Below, piece after piece: positions 17,209 through 25,523 of a stretch of 52,295 bases of DNA. The stretch covers positions 32,424 through 84,718 of the forward strand of contig NZ_LMVC01000006.1 in assembly GCF_001510655.1 (NCBI RefSeq), read 5' to 3'. Under the pieces are notes generated by a model. That model did not search any database and was not told the DNA's origin. It saw only the letters and a list, made by a program, of their open reading frames with translations. A program made the translations under genes and the position numbers. The stretch's first letter is position 1; each line of letters opens with the position of its first letter. The DNA comes from Fictibacillus sp. FJAT-27399. GTDB taxonomy: Bacteria; Bacillota; Bacilli; Bacillales; Fictibacillaceae.

Positions 17209-18006
17209 ATGTGGAACATTAAAGAAGAAGAATTATCAGAATTTAAAATTACCAGTAGAAATCGTTTGGATCCTGATGGAGCTACTGGATTTATGATTGG
17301 GGCATTTATCTGGAGTTCAATTGTTATGTTTATGGTTATTGGAACTTTTGTTAGGTTTGGATGGAGTTATTTTTCCTCCCCGTTTGAAAAAACTTTCCTA
17401 AGTATTGAATTGATTTTATTTAGTATTCAAGCTCTTGCTTTATTCATTTATTTAATACCAAAAGTTCGTTTTAAATTTCAAAAACTACAAACCCTGGTAA
17501 TACTGTATTGTTCATTTCAGCTGGCGACCATAGGATTTTCGCTGTTGCTTCTGCCTATATGGATGGAATCATCAACAAATACTCCCACTTTAATTTATAT
17601 AGGATTATTATTGTTGGGTGCTTTATTTTTACATATTCTAACTACTATTGATACTTTTAAACAAGCTGAAAACGGTGCATTTAATATGGGGGGAAATTCA
17701 TCTTCCTTTTTTAATAAAACTAAGGAAAGATTTATTATAGGTGCAGGAATTTATGCAATTGCCTTAGTGATAATTATTTGGTTAAACAATCAATATACAT
17801 TGGGAACAATAGGTTTTTATCTTGTCTTAACAGTAATATTGTACGCAGTTGCGGTCGCTTCTGCCGAGTTTCAATTGTTGGCTTACTGTCGATTTAAATT
17901 TTCTTCCTTTAACACTTCTTGGGAAGAGCATCAACGAAAACGTTCAAAATATAGAAATAACGGAAAAAATAATAAACGTAAAACAACAAAAAAGAAACTA
18001 AGTTAA
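17209..18006 (+). CDS. Polytopic membrane protein, candidate immunity protein (paralogue 1)
   Basis: A 265-residue protein starting MWNIKEEELSEFKIT, with a short cytosolic N-terminus, about six membrane segments and a very basic C-terminal tail (NNGKNNKRKTTKKKLS). It closely resembles the protein at 19008: both share WNIKE, RFGW.Y, PFEK, FQKLQTLV, HILTTIDTF.QAE, GNSSS-type segments and EFQLLAYCRFKF.SFN.SWEE. GGTGGAG precedes the ATG, 30 bases after the toxin-like gene. I do not know the family. Position directly behind the putative toxin, membrane location and duplication all fit an immunity protein against a membrane-active effector; this is inference. Confidence 0.65.
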   Translation: MWNIKEEELSEFKITSRNRLDPDGATGFMIGAFIWSSIVMFMVIGTFVRFGWSYFSSPFEKTFLSIELILFSIQALALFIYLIPKVRFKFQKLQTLVILYCSFQLATIGFSLLLLPIWMESSTNTPTLIYIGLLLLGALFLHILTTIDTFKQAENGAFNMGGNSSSFFNKTKERFIIGAGIYAIALVIIIWLNNQYTLGTIGFYLVLTVILYAVAVASAEFQLLAYCRFKFSSFNTSWEEHQRKRSKYRNNGKNNKRKTTKKKLS

Positions 18007-18040
18007 AATGAGATGAAATTTTGAGAGGAGTAATTTTTTT

Positions 18041-18502
18041 ATGAAAGTACAATACAAAGCACTGTCGCTTCTAAACTTAATCAGTATTACCCAAACCGTA
18101 AAAAAGGAAGAATGGTTGTTGCCTGCTTTTGCCCTAAGGAGTCAAGTGGTGCATAACGGAATTTATCCTGTAGGACCAGTCCTATTTAAATATAATCCTA
18201 TTGAAAATGATCCGGAATATGGAGAATATACATACTGTGTACCAGTTAATGATCGAGTAGAAGTAGGGGAAGATTCTGCTTATGAGTATATTGATGCGCT
18301 CATAATAGAGGAAGCGTTATGTCTTCGATTTACAGATGAAGATGGGGATATTGAAGAAGCATATAAAATTATTAAGGAGACAGCAAATAAAAATCAGATA
18401 ATAATAGATTCAAGTTTTTACCATGTTTGTCTAGATGTCTATGGAGACACATGGTTAGATGTATATGCACCAGTGTTAGAAGTAGGTGAACGAGTCGTAT
18501 GA
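18041..18502 (+). CDS. GyrI-like / DUF5085-like protein (first of two)
   Basis: A 153-residue soluble protein without signal or membrane segment. It shows two half-repeats, each ending in a GyrI-like pattern: GIYPVGPVLFKYN ... YTYCVPV (~46-80) and SFYHVCLDVYGDTWLDVYAPV (~124-148). This resembles effector-binding SRPBCC/GyrI folds and, from memory, the DUF5085 family found beside LXG-type toxins in Bacillus. GAGAGGAG precedes the ATG. It overlaps the next gene by four bases (ATGA), so the two are made together, possibly as a heterodimer acting as chaperone or adaptor for the toxin-like protein. Confidence 0.65.
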   Translation: MKVQYKALSLLNLISITQTVKKEEWLLPAFALRSQVVHNGIYPVGPVLFKYNPIENDPEYGEYTYCVPVNDRVEVGEDSAYEYIDALIIEEALCLRFTDEDGDIEEAYKIIKETANKNQIIIDSSFYHVCLDVYGDTWLDVYAPVLEVGERVV

Positions 18503-18945
18503 TAGCTGAGGATCAAAGCATTGCCTATACGAACGTTGTCTCTAAAGAATATTACTTTCATTACAGTGATATGGAGAATGCAATTGAGGATTTTATAGCA
18601 GAAATAGAAAATGCCAATTTGACAATAAAAGGGCCTTTGTTTTACGCTTTGAAAAATATACCAACTGATGAAAATATGTATATTGAAATGTTTATGCCTG
18701 TGCGTGAAAGTAAAATTCCATCATCAGATTCTATCATGTTCAGAAGTTATTACTATGTGGATGACATGCTTATGAAACGCTTTACAGGCAACTATGAGAA
18801 ATTAACAGAGTATGTATATGCCGAGATGCTTCAATATATGGATGAACATAATTTAAATCTGGCATCACCTATTTATCATATATTTAACGGTGACGAGTCA
18901 CTTCAGTATGTAGACATAAAGATTTCGGTGATTAGTGAGGAATAA
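18499..18945 (+). CDS. DUF5085-like protein (second of two)
   Basis: A 148-residue acidic soluble protein that opens YTNVVSKEYYFHYSDM and contains KGPLFYALKNIP ... NMYIEMFMPV (~43-71) and SPIYHIFNGD ... YVDIKISV. These are again two GyrI-like halves. To my memory this is the classic DUF5085 pattern found in Firmicute type VII toxin loci, but I could not search. It starts within the stop codon of the previous gene. No catalytic residues are evident, so a binding or chaperone function is likely. Confidence 0.68.
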   Translation: MIAEDQSIAYTNVVSKEYYFHYSDMENAIEDFIAEIENANLTIKGPLFYALKNIPTDENMYIEMFMPVRESKIPSSDSIMFRSYYYVDDMLMKRFTGNYEKLTEYVYAEMLQYMDEHNLNLASPIYHIFNGDESLQYVDIKISVISEE

Positions 18946-19007
18946 ATAAAATATAAAAAATAACCTCAGAGATAGCTGTTCTAAATTTTGTTTGGCGGAG
19001 GAAACGG

Positions 19008-19808
19008 ATGTGGAATATTAAGGAAGATAAACTAACTGAATTTAAAATTACGTGTAAAAACCGTTTAGAACCTGAGGGTATTTCTGGTTTTTTCCTAGGT
19101 TCTATCTTTTTTTATTCATTATTGATGTTTTTTATGATTGGAGCATTGATAAGATTTGGCTGGAATTATTACGCACAGCCTTTTGAGAAAGCAATTGTTA
19201 GTATAGAGTTAGTATTATATAGCTTGCAGCTTATTTTTCTAGTTTTTTATTTATTTTCAAAAAACATTTACAACTTTCAGAAGTTACAAACCCTCGTTTT
19301 ATTGCTGTATGCTTTTCAAACAGGAACGATCATGTTTACCATTTTTGTACTTCCAGGAATAATGAATTATTCAACAAACCATACGACAATAATTTATGTA
19401 GGATTTCTATTTTTAGGGGCACTTATTGTCCACATTTTAACAACTATTGATACATTCAATCAAGCCGAACGGGGGGGCTTTGATATTGGAGAAAATTCCT
19501 CTTCCTTGTTTAGTAAATTAAAAGCATGGATAATATTAGGTTCTTTGATTTATATTTTAGTTCTTAACGTTTTAATTATCATTCATAATAACTATGAGGG
19601 AGACATTTACTTTGGTTACTTTATAGCCACGGTGATCATGTATTCAATCGCGATTGGTGCAGCAGAATTTCAACTATTAGCTTACTGCCGATTTAAATTT
19701 GCTTCTTTTAATATTTCCTGGGAAGAGCGTAAAAGAGAATTAGATCGGTACCGAAAAAGTAATAAAACAAAAAATCAAAAAGCTAGAAAGAAAAAAAGAC
19801 TAATTTAA
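19008..19808 (+). CDS. Polytopic membrane protein, candidate immunity protein (paralogue 2)
   Basis: A 266-residue membrane protein, clearly a paralogue of 17209-18006 over its full length: same MWNIKE start, same six membrane segments, same AEFQLLAYCRFKF motif, and a basic tail ending RKKKRLI. TTGGCGGAGG precedes the ATG. No second toxin-like gene accompanies it, so it may be an orphan immunity gene kept against toxins of other strains, or the membrane partner of the DUF5085-like proteins. The gene is strongly AT-rich like the rest of the island. Function is inferred from context only. Confidence 0.62.
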   Translation: MWNIKEDKLTEFKITCKNRLEPEGISGFFLGSIFFYSLLMFFMIGALIRFGWNYYAQPFEKAIVSIELVLYSLQLIFLVFYLFSKNIYNFQKLQTLVLLLYAFQTGTIMFTIFVLPGIMNYSTNHTTIIYVGFLFLGALIVHILTTIDTFNQAERGGFDIGENSSSLFSKLKAWIILGSLIYILVLNVLIIIHNNYEGDIYFGYFIATVIMYSIAIGAAEFQLLAYCRFKFASFNISWEERKRELDRYRKSNKTKNQKARKKKRLI

Positions 19809-19833
19809 ATGTATAGCCAAAGATAAGTATCTC

Positions 19834-19866
19834 ACCCTGATTTTTCCCATCATTAGGGTTTTTTTA
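19834..19866 (+). terminator. Terminator closing the toxin-like island
   Basis: Stem ACCCTGAT / ATCATTAGGGT (one imperfect pair) followed by seven T residues. Confidence 0.7.
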
Positions 19867-19893
19867 TTCCCTAAAGGTAAGGAGGTTTTTTAG

Positions 19894-20355
19894 ATGAAAC
19901 CACGAATTACGGTTATTACGTTAGGTGTCGATGATTTGGAACGGTCGGTAAAATTCTATCGGGACGGGTTGGGATTTCAGACAGAAGGAATTATCGGAAC
20001 AGAGTTTGAGCATGGCGCGGTGGCTTTCTTTGACTTGGAATCAGGGGTAAAGCTCGCCATATGGAATCGTAAAGATCTTGCCCATGAGGCTAAGGTGGCT
20101 CAAGGCACACCAAACCCTGCTGAGTTTACGCTTGGCCACAATGTTGGAAGCAAGGCAGAAGTGGACCAAGTGATGAAAGAGGCAAAAAAATCAGGTGCTG
20201 TGATCACCGACCCGGCGCATGACGCGTTCTGGGGCGGATATTCCGGGCATTTCCAAGACCCTGATGGCCATTTGTGGGAAGTCGTCTGGAATCCGGAGTG
20301 GGAGATTGTCATTAGAAAGGAGGTCTACCATGTTAAGGGACACGGTACTGAATGA
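19894..20355 (+). CDS. VOC-family protein (glyoxalase/bleomycin resistance fold)
   Basis: A 153-residue protein of the vicinal oxygen chelate superfamily: VITLGVDDLERSVKFYRDGLGFQ (~5-27), then GHFQDPDGHLWEVVWNP (~112-128) with the C-terminal metal Glu in WEVVW. The N-terminal position usually filled by His is not a metal ligand here. The catalysed reaction is unknown. AAGGAGG precedes the ATG. Its 3' end overlaps the start of the kinase gene by 26 bases, so the two are co-transcribed. Confidence 0.85.
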   Translation: MKPRITVITLGVDDLERSVKFYRDGLGFQTEGIIGTEFEHGAVAFFDLESGVKLAIWNRKDLAHEAKVAQGTPNPAEFTLGHNVGSKAEVDQVMKEAKKSGAVITDPAHDAFWGGYSGHFQDPDGHLWEVVWNPEWEIVIRKEVYHVKGHGTE

Positions 20356-20881
20356 TCTTATCACTCAAAAAGGGAAGGATGCTGCTCCATTAGTGGTCAT
20401 GATGTGTGGGGTAGCTGGTTCTGGCAAGACCACATTTGCTCAAGAATTGGAGAAAGAGGGCTTTGTCCGTCTTTCCATTGATGAAGAGATTTGGACCACC
20501 CATGGCCGATATGGAATTGATTTTCCTGCTGAAGTCTACGAGAAATATAAGGACGAAGCGGATATGAAGCTTCGAAAATATATGGTGGTATTGATTCAAG
20601 AGAAAAAGCAAGTAGTTGTTGATTTTAGCTTTTGGCAGCGTTCGAGAAGAGAACGATACAAGCAGCTTATTGAAGATGCAGGAGGGGTGTGGAAAGTCAT
20701 TTATTTGAAAGTTCCTCCTGATGAATTACGCAGGCGCTTGAATATAAGAAGCCAGCGTTTTGATGCCAATGCTGCTTTTCCTATTACAGAAGAAATATTA
20801 ACTTCTTATCTGAATGGTTTTGAAGAACCGTCTGGTGAAGGAGAAATCGTTATTGAAACCATGGGAAAGCAGGGAAATTAA
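20330..20881 (+). CDS. P-loop kinase-like ATPase (AAA_33 / zeta-toxin-like)
   Basis: A 183-residue P-loop NTPase. Walker A is GVAGSGKTTFA (~27-37). A lid-type arginine-rich segment (DELRRRLNIRSQRFDANAAFPIT) and DFSFWQRSRRERY complete a small-molecule kinase pattern akin to AAA_33 proteins, including gluconate or chloramphenicol phosphotransferase relatives and zeta toxins. The ATG at 20330 is chosen because AAGGAGG lies seven bases upstream within the VOC gene. No antitoxin-like partner is present, so a metabolic or drug-modifying kinase is likelier than a toxin. Confidence 0.78.
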   Translation: MLRDTVLNDLITQKGKDAAPLVVMMCGVAGSGKTTFAQELEKEGFVRLSIDEEIWTTHGRYGIDFPAEVYEKYKDEADMKLRKYMVVLIQEKKQVVVDFSFWQRSRRERYKQLIEDAGGVWKVIYLKVPPDELRRRLNIRSQRFDANAAFPITEEILTSYLNGFEEPSGEGEIVIETMGKQGN

Positions 20882-21036
20882 TTGTTGAACCTTACATAAC
20901 GAGGCTTGAAGAAACGGAATTGCCTTTTGCCGAGCAAGCGGGTTGCTTCTGGAATAAGAAATAATTATAAATCTTTTCACAATATTTATGGTATTCTAAA
21001 AGTCGAGATTTAATTTACATAAAAGGGAGGATTATC

Positions 21037-21795
21037 ATGAAAAAACTAAGTATCTTCGGTCTGGTAATGATTCTATCATTGTTATTGGCTGCATGTGGCG
21101 GAGACAAAGAAGACGCCAAAAACAAAGTGTATAAAGTCGGGGTTGATACAACCTACCCTCCGTTTGAGTATGAAGAAAACGGAAAACAAAAAGGGATCGA
21201 TATTGATTTGATCACAGAGATTGCTAAGAAAGAAGGCTTTAAAATCAAACTGGAGCCGATGAATTTCAAAGGGATCATTCCTGCCCTGCAAGCGGATGAG
21301 CTTGACATTGCCATTGCGGGCATGAGTATTACGGACGAAAGAAAGAAAGTAGTAGATTTCTCTGATCCATACTTCAAGGCCGGACTTACTCTGGTCGTGG
21401 CTAAGAACAACAATAACATCACATCCCAAGATGATGTGAAAGGAAAAACGATTGCGGTTAAAAAAGGGACAACCGGTGCCCAGTTTGCTGAAGAATTGGC
21501 TAAAAAGAAAAATGCGAAAGTGGTTCAATTCAATGATAGCCCTTCTATGTTCCAGGAAGTTTCCAATGGCAATGCCGACGTATTGATTGAGGATTATCCT
21601 GTCGTTGCCTACGCGATTGCACAGAAGGATCTTGGTCTTAAGATTGTAGGAGACCGCCTCAATGGTGACAACTATGGTATTGCCGTATTAAAAGGCGAGA
21701 ATGAGGATGTATTGAAGAAAATCAACAAAGGCCTTGCGGATTTAAAGAAAAGCGGCAAATACGACGAGATCGTCAAAAAATATTTAAAAGAATAA
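21037..21795 (+). CDS. Amino acid ABC transporter, substrate-binding lipoprotein
   Basis: A 252-residue periplasmic-binding-protein-type lipoprotein. Signal peptide MKKLSIFGLVMILSLLLAAC has lipobox LAAC with Cys20. The SBP_bac_3 domain follows (VGVDTTYPPFEYEENGKQKGIDIDL at ~33-57, then AIAGMSITDERKKVVDFSDPYF). It captures a polar amino acid, probably glutamine or a related one, outside the membrane. AAGGGAGG precedes the ATG. It is the first gene of a three-gene operon; a hairpin after it probably lowers expression of the permease and ATPase relative to the binding protein. Confidence 0.92.
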   Translation: MKKLSIFGLVMILSLLLAACGGDKEDAKNKVYKVGVDTTYPPFEYEENGKQKGIDIDLITEIAKKEGFKIKLEPMNFKGIIPALQADELDIAIAGMSITDERKKVVDFSDPYFKAGLTLVVAKNNNNITSQDDVKGKTIAVKKGTTGAQFAEELAKKKNAKVVQFNDSPSMFQEVSNGNADVLIEDYPVVAYAIAQKDLGLKIVGDRLNGDNYGIAVLKGENEDVLKKINKGLADLKKSGKYDEIVKKYLKE

Positions 21796-21806
21796 TAGGT
21801 TAGTTA

Positions 21807-21838
21807 AAATACGACGCGCTCACAGCGCGCCGTATTTT
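21807..21838 (+). terminator. Intercistronic hairpin between binding protein and permease
   Basis: Stem AAATACG-A-CGCGCT / GCGCG-C-CGTATTT followed by TT. It probably acts as a partial terminator or mRNA-stabilising 3' end for the binding protein gene, because the permease follows only 18 bases later. Confidence 0.75.
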
Positions 21839-21855
21839 TGAAAGGAGAGTTTGTT

Positions 21856-22500
21856 ATGGATGCAATTACAAAAGCGATGCCCTATTTGATAGAAGGGCTT
21901 CAAGTTACCGTCTATATTTTTATCGCAGCACTCATTTTAGGGTTAATCATTGGGTTAGTCATGGCGCTGCTTCGTCTTTCACCGCTTAAAGCATTGAATT
22001 GGATCGCAAAAATTTACATTGATGCCATCCGTGGTACTCCTATTCTGGTGCAATTGTTCTTTATCTATTTTGGGCTTAACTCTTTAGAATGGATTTCCAT
22101 GGACAAAACAACCGCTGGAATTGTGACTGTCGGTCTTAATGCCGGCGCGTACTTTGCTGAAATTATCCGGGCTGGTATTCAATCCATCGATAAGGGACAA
22201 ACCGAAGCTGCGCGATCCCTGGGGTTAACAGGGTTACAGAATATGCGGTTTATCGTATTGCCTCAAGCGGTCAGGAGAATGCTGCCGACGTTTACAAACC
22301 AAGCCATCATAAGTTTAAAGGATACCTCCCTATTATCGATTATTGGAATTGCGGATCTGACGCAGCAAGGTGAGGTTGCCACCTCAGCCACCTTTGAGGC
22401 TTTTAAAATTTGGTTTGTTGTCGGAATCATTTACTTTATATTAATCTATCTTCTTTCCCTGCTGGCGAACTTCCTCGAGAGGAGATTTGAATTAAGATGA
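21856..22500 (+). CDS. Amino acid ABC transporter permease
   Basis: A 214-residue HisM/GlnP-type permease with about five membrane segments. The EAA loop with the coupling-helix motif is [30 protein letters not shown] (~119-148). The ATG at 21856 follows AAAGGAGAG by seven bases. It overlaps the ATPase gene by four bases (ATGA). It forms the membrane channel of the importer, most likely as a homodimer because only one permease is encoded. Confidence 0.92.
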   Translation: MDAITKAMPYLIEGLQVTVYIFIAALILGLIIGLVMALLRLSPLKALNWIAKIYIDAIRGTPILVQLFFIYFGLNSLEWISMDKTTAGIVTVGLNAGAYFAEIIRAGIQSIDKGQTEAARSLGLTGLQNMRFIVLPQAVRRMLPTFTNQAIISLKDTSLLSIIGIADLTQQGEVATSATFEAFKIWFVVGIIYFILIYLLSLLANFLERRFELR

Positions 22501-23225
22501 GTATCATTCAAGTGAGCAATTTAAAGAAGTCATTTGGAACGTTAGAGGTTTTAAAAAATATCAATGCAGAAATTCAAGAAAAAGAAGTGGTATGTGTGAT
22601 TGGTCCTTCAGGGTCAGGGAAAAGTACGTTTCTGCGCTGCCTTAATAAATTGGAGGACATTACAGACGGACAAGTAATCATCAGAGGCCAAGATATTACA
22701 GATTCAAAAATTGATATTAATAAAGTCAGACAAGACATCGGAATGGTGTTTCAAAGCTTTAATCTTTTCCCGCACATGACGGTCCTGGAAAATGTAACAC
22801 TTGCACCTATTAAAGTGCGTTCCGTTTCGAAGGCGGTTTCAACTGAGAAGGGCCTGGAGCTATTGGCTAAGGTTGGATTGAAAGAAAAAGCAAACAGCTA
22901 TCCAGGCCAATTATCAGGAGGCCAGAAACAGCGTGTGGCCATTGCGAGGGCGCTTGCCATGAACCCGAAAATCATGCTGTTTGATGAGCCAACGTCAGCT
23001 CTTGATCCAGAGATGGTAGGAGAAGTATTAGAAGTTATGAAACAATTAGCTCAAGAAGGGATGACCATGGTCGTCGTGACACACGAAATGGGCTTTGCCC
23101 GCGAGGTGGGTGACCGGGTGTTATTTATGGATGGCGGCTATATTGTTGAAGAGAATGTTCCAAGTGAATTATTTGGAAACCCTCAGCACGACAGAACAAA
23201 ATCCTTTTTAAGCAAAGTATTATAA
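22497..23225 (+). CDS. Amino acid ABC transporter ATP-binding protein
   Basis: A 242-residue ABC ATPase of the GlnQ/ArtP type. Walker [10 protein letters not shown] at 36-44, Q-loop in [19 protein letters not shown], signature [15 protein letters not shown] near 138, Walker [15 protein letters not shown], and the switch histidine in [10 protein letters not shown]. It starts inside the permease stop codon. It drives import through the permease at 21856. A terminator follows at 23241. Confidence 0.95.
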   Translation: MSIIQVSNLKKSFGTLEVLKNINAEIQEKEVVCVIGPSGSGKSTFLRCLNKLEDITDGQVIIRGQDITDSKIDINKVRQDIGMVFQSFNLFPHMTVLENVTLAPIKVRSVSKAVSTEKGLELLAKVGLKEKANSYPGQLSGGQKQRVAIARALAMNPKIMLFDEPTSALDPEMVGEVLEVMKQLAQEGMTMVVVTHEMGFAREVGDRVLFMDGGYIVEENVPSELFGNPQHDRTKSFLSKVL

Positions 23226-23240
23226 CGATAAGCAATCAGA

Positions 23241-23280
23241 AGACCACCCCAAGTCAGACTCTTGGGATGGTCTTTTTTTA
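23241..23280 (+). terminator. Terminator of the ABC transporter operon
   Basis: Stem AGACCA-C-CCCAAG / CTTGGG-A-TGGTCT with one mismatch, followed by seven T residues. Confidence 0.88.
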
Positions 23281-23308
23281 TATAATTAAGAGGGGTAGGC
23301 CTGTCCAA

Positions 23309-23336
23309 ACCATTGCTAGATTTTTTACATAGAATA
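23309..23336 (+). promoter_or_regulatory. Candidate SigK-type promoter of the amidase gene
   Basis: ACC at 23309-23311 (-35) and CATAGAATA at 23328-23336 (-10) fit the SigK consensus AC and CATANNNTA with a 16-base spacer. The spacing and a cytosolic sporulation-type amidase downstream agree with mother-cell expression late in sporulation. It was read by eye only. Confidence 0.5.
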
Positions 23337-23393
23337 ATAGAGAGAATGAGAATGTTCTTTCTCAAGTTTTTAGCAAAAGGGAGTGTTTAGTAG

Positions 23394-24083
23394 ATGGTTA
23401 AAATCTTTATTGACCCTGGGCATGGCGGTGATGATGCAGGAGCCGTCGGGGATGGCCTTCAGGAGAAAAATATCACCCTGCAGATTGCGACTCGGATCAA
23501 GAATATATTGTTAGTCGAATATAATAATGTGGAAGTTAAGATGAGCCGAACGTCTGATGAGTTCGTATCGTTAAATGAAAGAACTGACTCAGCCAACAAC
23601 TGGGATGCAGATTATTTATTATCTATTCATATTAACGCTGGCGGCGGGACAGGCTTTGAAAGTTATATCTATCCTGGTACAAGTGCACCTACAACTGCTT
23701 ATCGCACCAATATTCACGATGCCGTAATCGACTTAGTCGATTTCACGGATCGCGGTAAGAAAACGGCAGATTTTCACATGCTGAGGGAGTCCAATATGCC
23801 AGCAGTCCTAACTGAAAATGGTTTTATTGATACGTCTGCGGATGCCGCAAAATTAAAATCCAGTTCTTTTATTAGTAGCATAGCGCGTGCCCACGTGAAT
23901 GGTATCGTAAAAAGCTTTAAACTCACCAAGAAAGCAACAGCCGTCTATCATACTGTCATGCCAGGCGATACCGTTTATTCGATCAGTAAGATGTATGGAA
24001 CTTCGGTAGGAAAAATAAAACAGTGGAACAACCTGGACAGTGACTATACGATTTATGCAGGACAAGGACTGCGGGTTAAATAA
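23394..24083 (+). CDS. N-acetylmuramoyl-L-alanine amidase with C-terminal LysM (CwlC-like)
   Basis: A 229-residue zinc amidase (Amidase_3) cutting the bond between muramic acid and L-alanine in peptidoglycan. Zinc ligands and catalytic residues are His10, Glu24, His79 and Glu141 (FIDPGHGG, LQEKNI, SIHINA, LTENGF). Residues 185-229 form one LysM wall-binding repeat (YHTVMPGDTVYSISKMYG). There is no signal peptide, as in CwlC-type enzymes that lyse the mother cell from inside or in prophage lysins. With a SigK-like promoter upstream and no phage genes nearby, the sporulation role is preferred. GGGAGTG precedes the ATG. Confidence 0.88.
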   Translation: MVKIFIDPGHGGDDAGAVGDGLQEKNITLQIATRIKNILLVEYNNVEVKMSRTSDEFVSLNERTDSANNWDADYLLSIHINAGGGTGFESYIYPGTSAPTTAYRTNIHDAVIDLVDFTDRGKKTADFHMLRESNMPAVLTENGFIDTSADAAKLKSSSFISSIARAHVNGIVKSFKLTKKATAVYHTVMPGDTVYSISKMYGTSVGKIKQWNNLDSDYTIYAGQGLRVK

Positions 24084-24090
24084 AATAAAA

Positions 24091-24123
24091 AAAAGGAACC
24101 GCTTTTCAAAGCAGGTTCCTTTT
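24091..24123. terminator. Bidirectional terminator between amidase and aminotransferase
   Basis: Stem AAAAGGAACC-G-CTTT / AAAG-C-AGGTTCCTTTT serving both convergent genes. Confidence 0.88.
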
Positions 24124-24130
24124 GCATTTC

Positions 24131-25333
24131 TTATGAATAAACTACTTCCTTCTGAAGTGACTCCTTAAACAGCTCTGTCATTATTGTAATGCCGCTTTCG
24201 ATCTTCTCAATTGTCGGGTGGCTAAAGTTCAGGCGCAATGCATTCGTTTTCGGCAGGGTGGCAAAGAACGGTTCACCTGGTACATATGCAACGCCACGGG
24301 AGACTGCTTCCGGCAGAAGGAGAGTTGTGTTAACGTGTTCGTCGAGCTCAAGCCAGAAGAACATGCCACCTTTTGGTTTGGTTAATTTTAATCCTGGCAG
24401 GTTGGCTTCTTCCAGACAGCGGTACATGACGTTCATCCGTTTTTCATATTCTGCAATCAGGCGGTCGATATGGCCGTCCATATCAAACCCTGTACAGAAA
24501 TGATAGAGTGCCTGCTGTGACAGGGAGTTGGAATGAAGATCATTCGCCTGTTTTGCCTGTGACATCATGCGGACAATTTGAAATGGCCCGGCGACCCAGC
24601 CTGTACGAAGTGCCGGTACGGCTGTTTTTGAAAAGGTGCTCGTGTACAGGACACAGGTTCCATCGTCCAGTGCAGCAAGCGGAGTGTAGGTTTCCTCGCG
24701 GTTGAACTGAAGATCACCGTACGGATCGTCTTCAAGGACCACAATGTTATGCTTATGGGCTGCTTGAAGCAGTTGTTTCCTGCGCTCAAGTGACCATACC
24801 TTTCCGGCAGGATTGGAGAAGGTAGGAACGACATAGATGCATTTCGGCTTGTATTCTTTGATTTTGTGCGCCAAGTCCTCAGGAATCATGCCATCTTCAT
24901 CAGATGCGACACCAATCACACGTGCTTCATAGGATTTAAATACCTGTAGCGCTGCGAGATACGTAGGGTCTTCGGTCAGGATGACGTCTCCAGGGTTCAG
25001 CATGACACGGGAAAACAAGTCGATGACCTGCTGGGACCCGGTTGTCAGCATCACATCTTTTGTAGTGTAGTTTGTAATGCCTTTGCGTGACATCCGTTCA
25101 AGGATGACTTCACGAAGCGGTAAATATCCTTCTGTCTCCATGTATTGGAGAGCATGCTTTCCGGATGCAAACACTTTAGCAAATGCTTCTTCAATTCCTT
25201 CCAAAGGAAAAAGCTGATCATCTGGCAGGCCTCCGGCAAAAGAAATGACGCCTTCCTGGTTCACGACTTTTAAAATATCTCTCACGGCAGATGATTGTAA
25301 TGAATAAATGCGATTGGCAAATGAGTACTTCAA
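24131..25333 (-). CDS. PLP-dependent aminotransferase, class I fold (2-aminoadipate/LysN type)
   Basis: An aminotransferase of about 400 residues with fold type I. The Schiff-base lysine is in STFSKTAVPALRTGWV, the PLP-phosphate and ring contacts appear as TTGSQQVIDLFSR, the aspartate in LEDDPYGDLQF, and SFAGGLPDDQLFP is the substrate loop of the MocR-like aminotransferase branch, but no GntR DNA-binding domain is present. Likely role: transamination of a branched, aromatic or aminoadipate-type amino acid. The TTG at 25333 has GAGG eight bases upstream; GTG starts at 25336 and 25342 are possible. It is divergent from the esterase gene. Confidence 0.88.
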   Translation of the reverse strand: MKYSFANRIYSLQSSAVRDILKVVNQEGVISFAGGLPDDQLFPLEGIEEAFAKVFASGKHALQYMETEGYLPLREVILERMSRKGITNYTTKDVMLTTGSQQVIDLFSRVMLNPGDVILTEDPTYLAALQVFKSYEARVIGVASDEDGMIPEDLAHKIKEYKPKCIYVVPTFSNPAGKVWSLERRKQLLQAAHKHNIVVLEDDPYGDLQFNREETYTPLAALDDGTCVLYTSTFSKTAVPALRTGWVAGPFQIVRMMSQAKQANDLHSNSLSQQALYHFCTGFDMDGHIDRLIAEYEKRMNVMYRCLEEANLPGLKLTKPKGGMFFWLELDEHVNTTLLLPEAVSRGVAYVPGEPFFATLPKTNALRLNFSHPTIEKIESGITIMTELFKESLQKEVVYS

Positions 25334-25523
25334 CACGGACACCTCTGTTTAAAGTTTTAAAGAACATTTTACTCTTTCTGAATTGAATGTCAATGACCTT
25401 TCTCGAATTAATTCAAAATTATGTGTGAATTTTCAAATAATTACTGATTAAGCGATCTTTTTTATTCTACCGATTTTAATGTGATAGAGTAAAAACAGCA
25501 TAGAGAAATCGGAGGATACTGTC

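Noticed and set aside
20330-20881. Zeta-type toxin of a toxin-antitoxin pair
   Set aside because: The P-loop kinase lacks an epsilon-like antitoxin neighbour and overlaps a VOC gene instead.
23394-24083. Prophage endolysin
   Set aside because: No holin, structural phage gene or integrase nearby; a SigK-like promoter favours sporulation.
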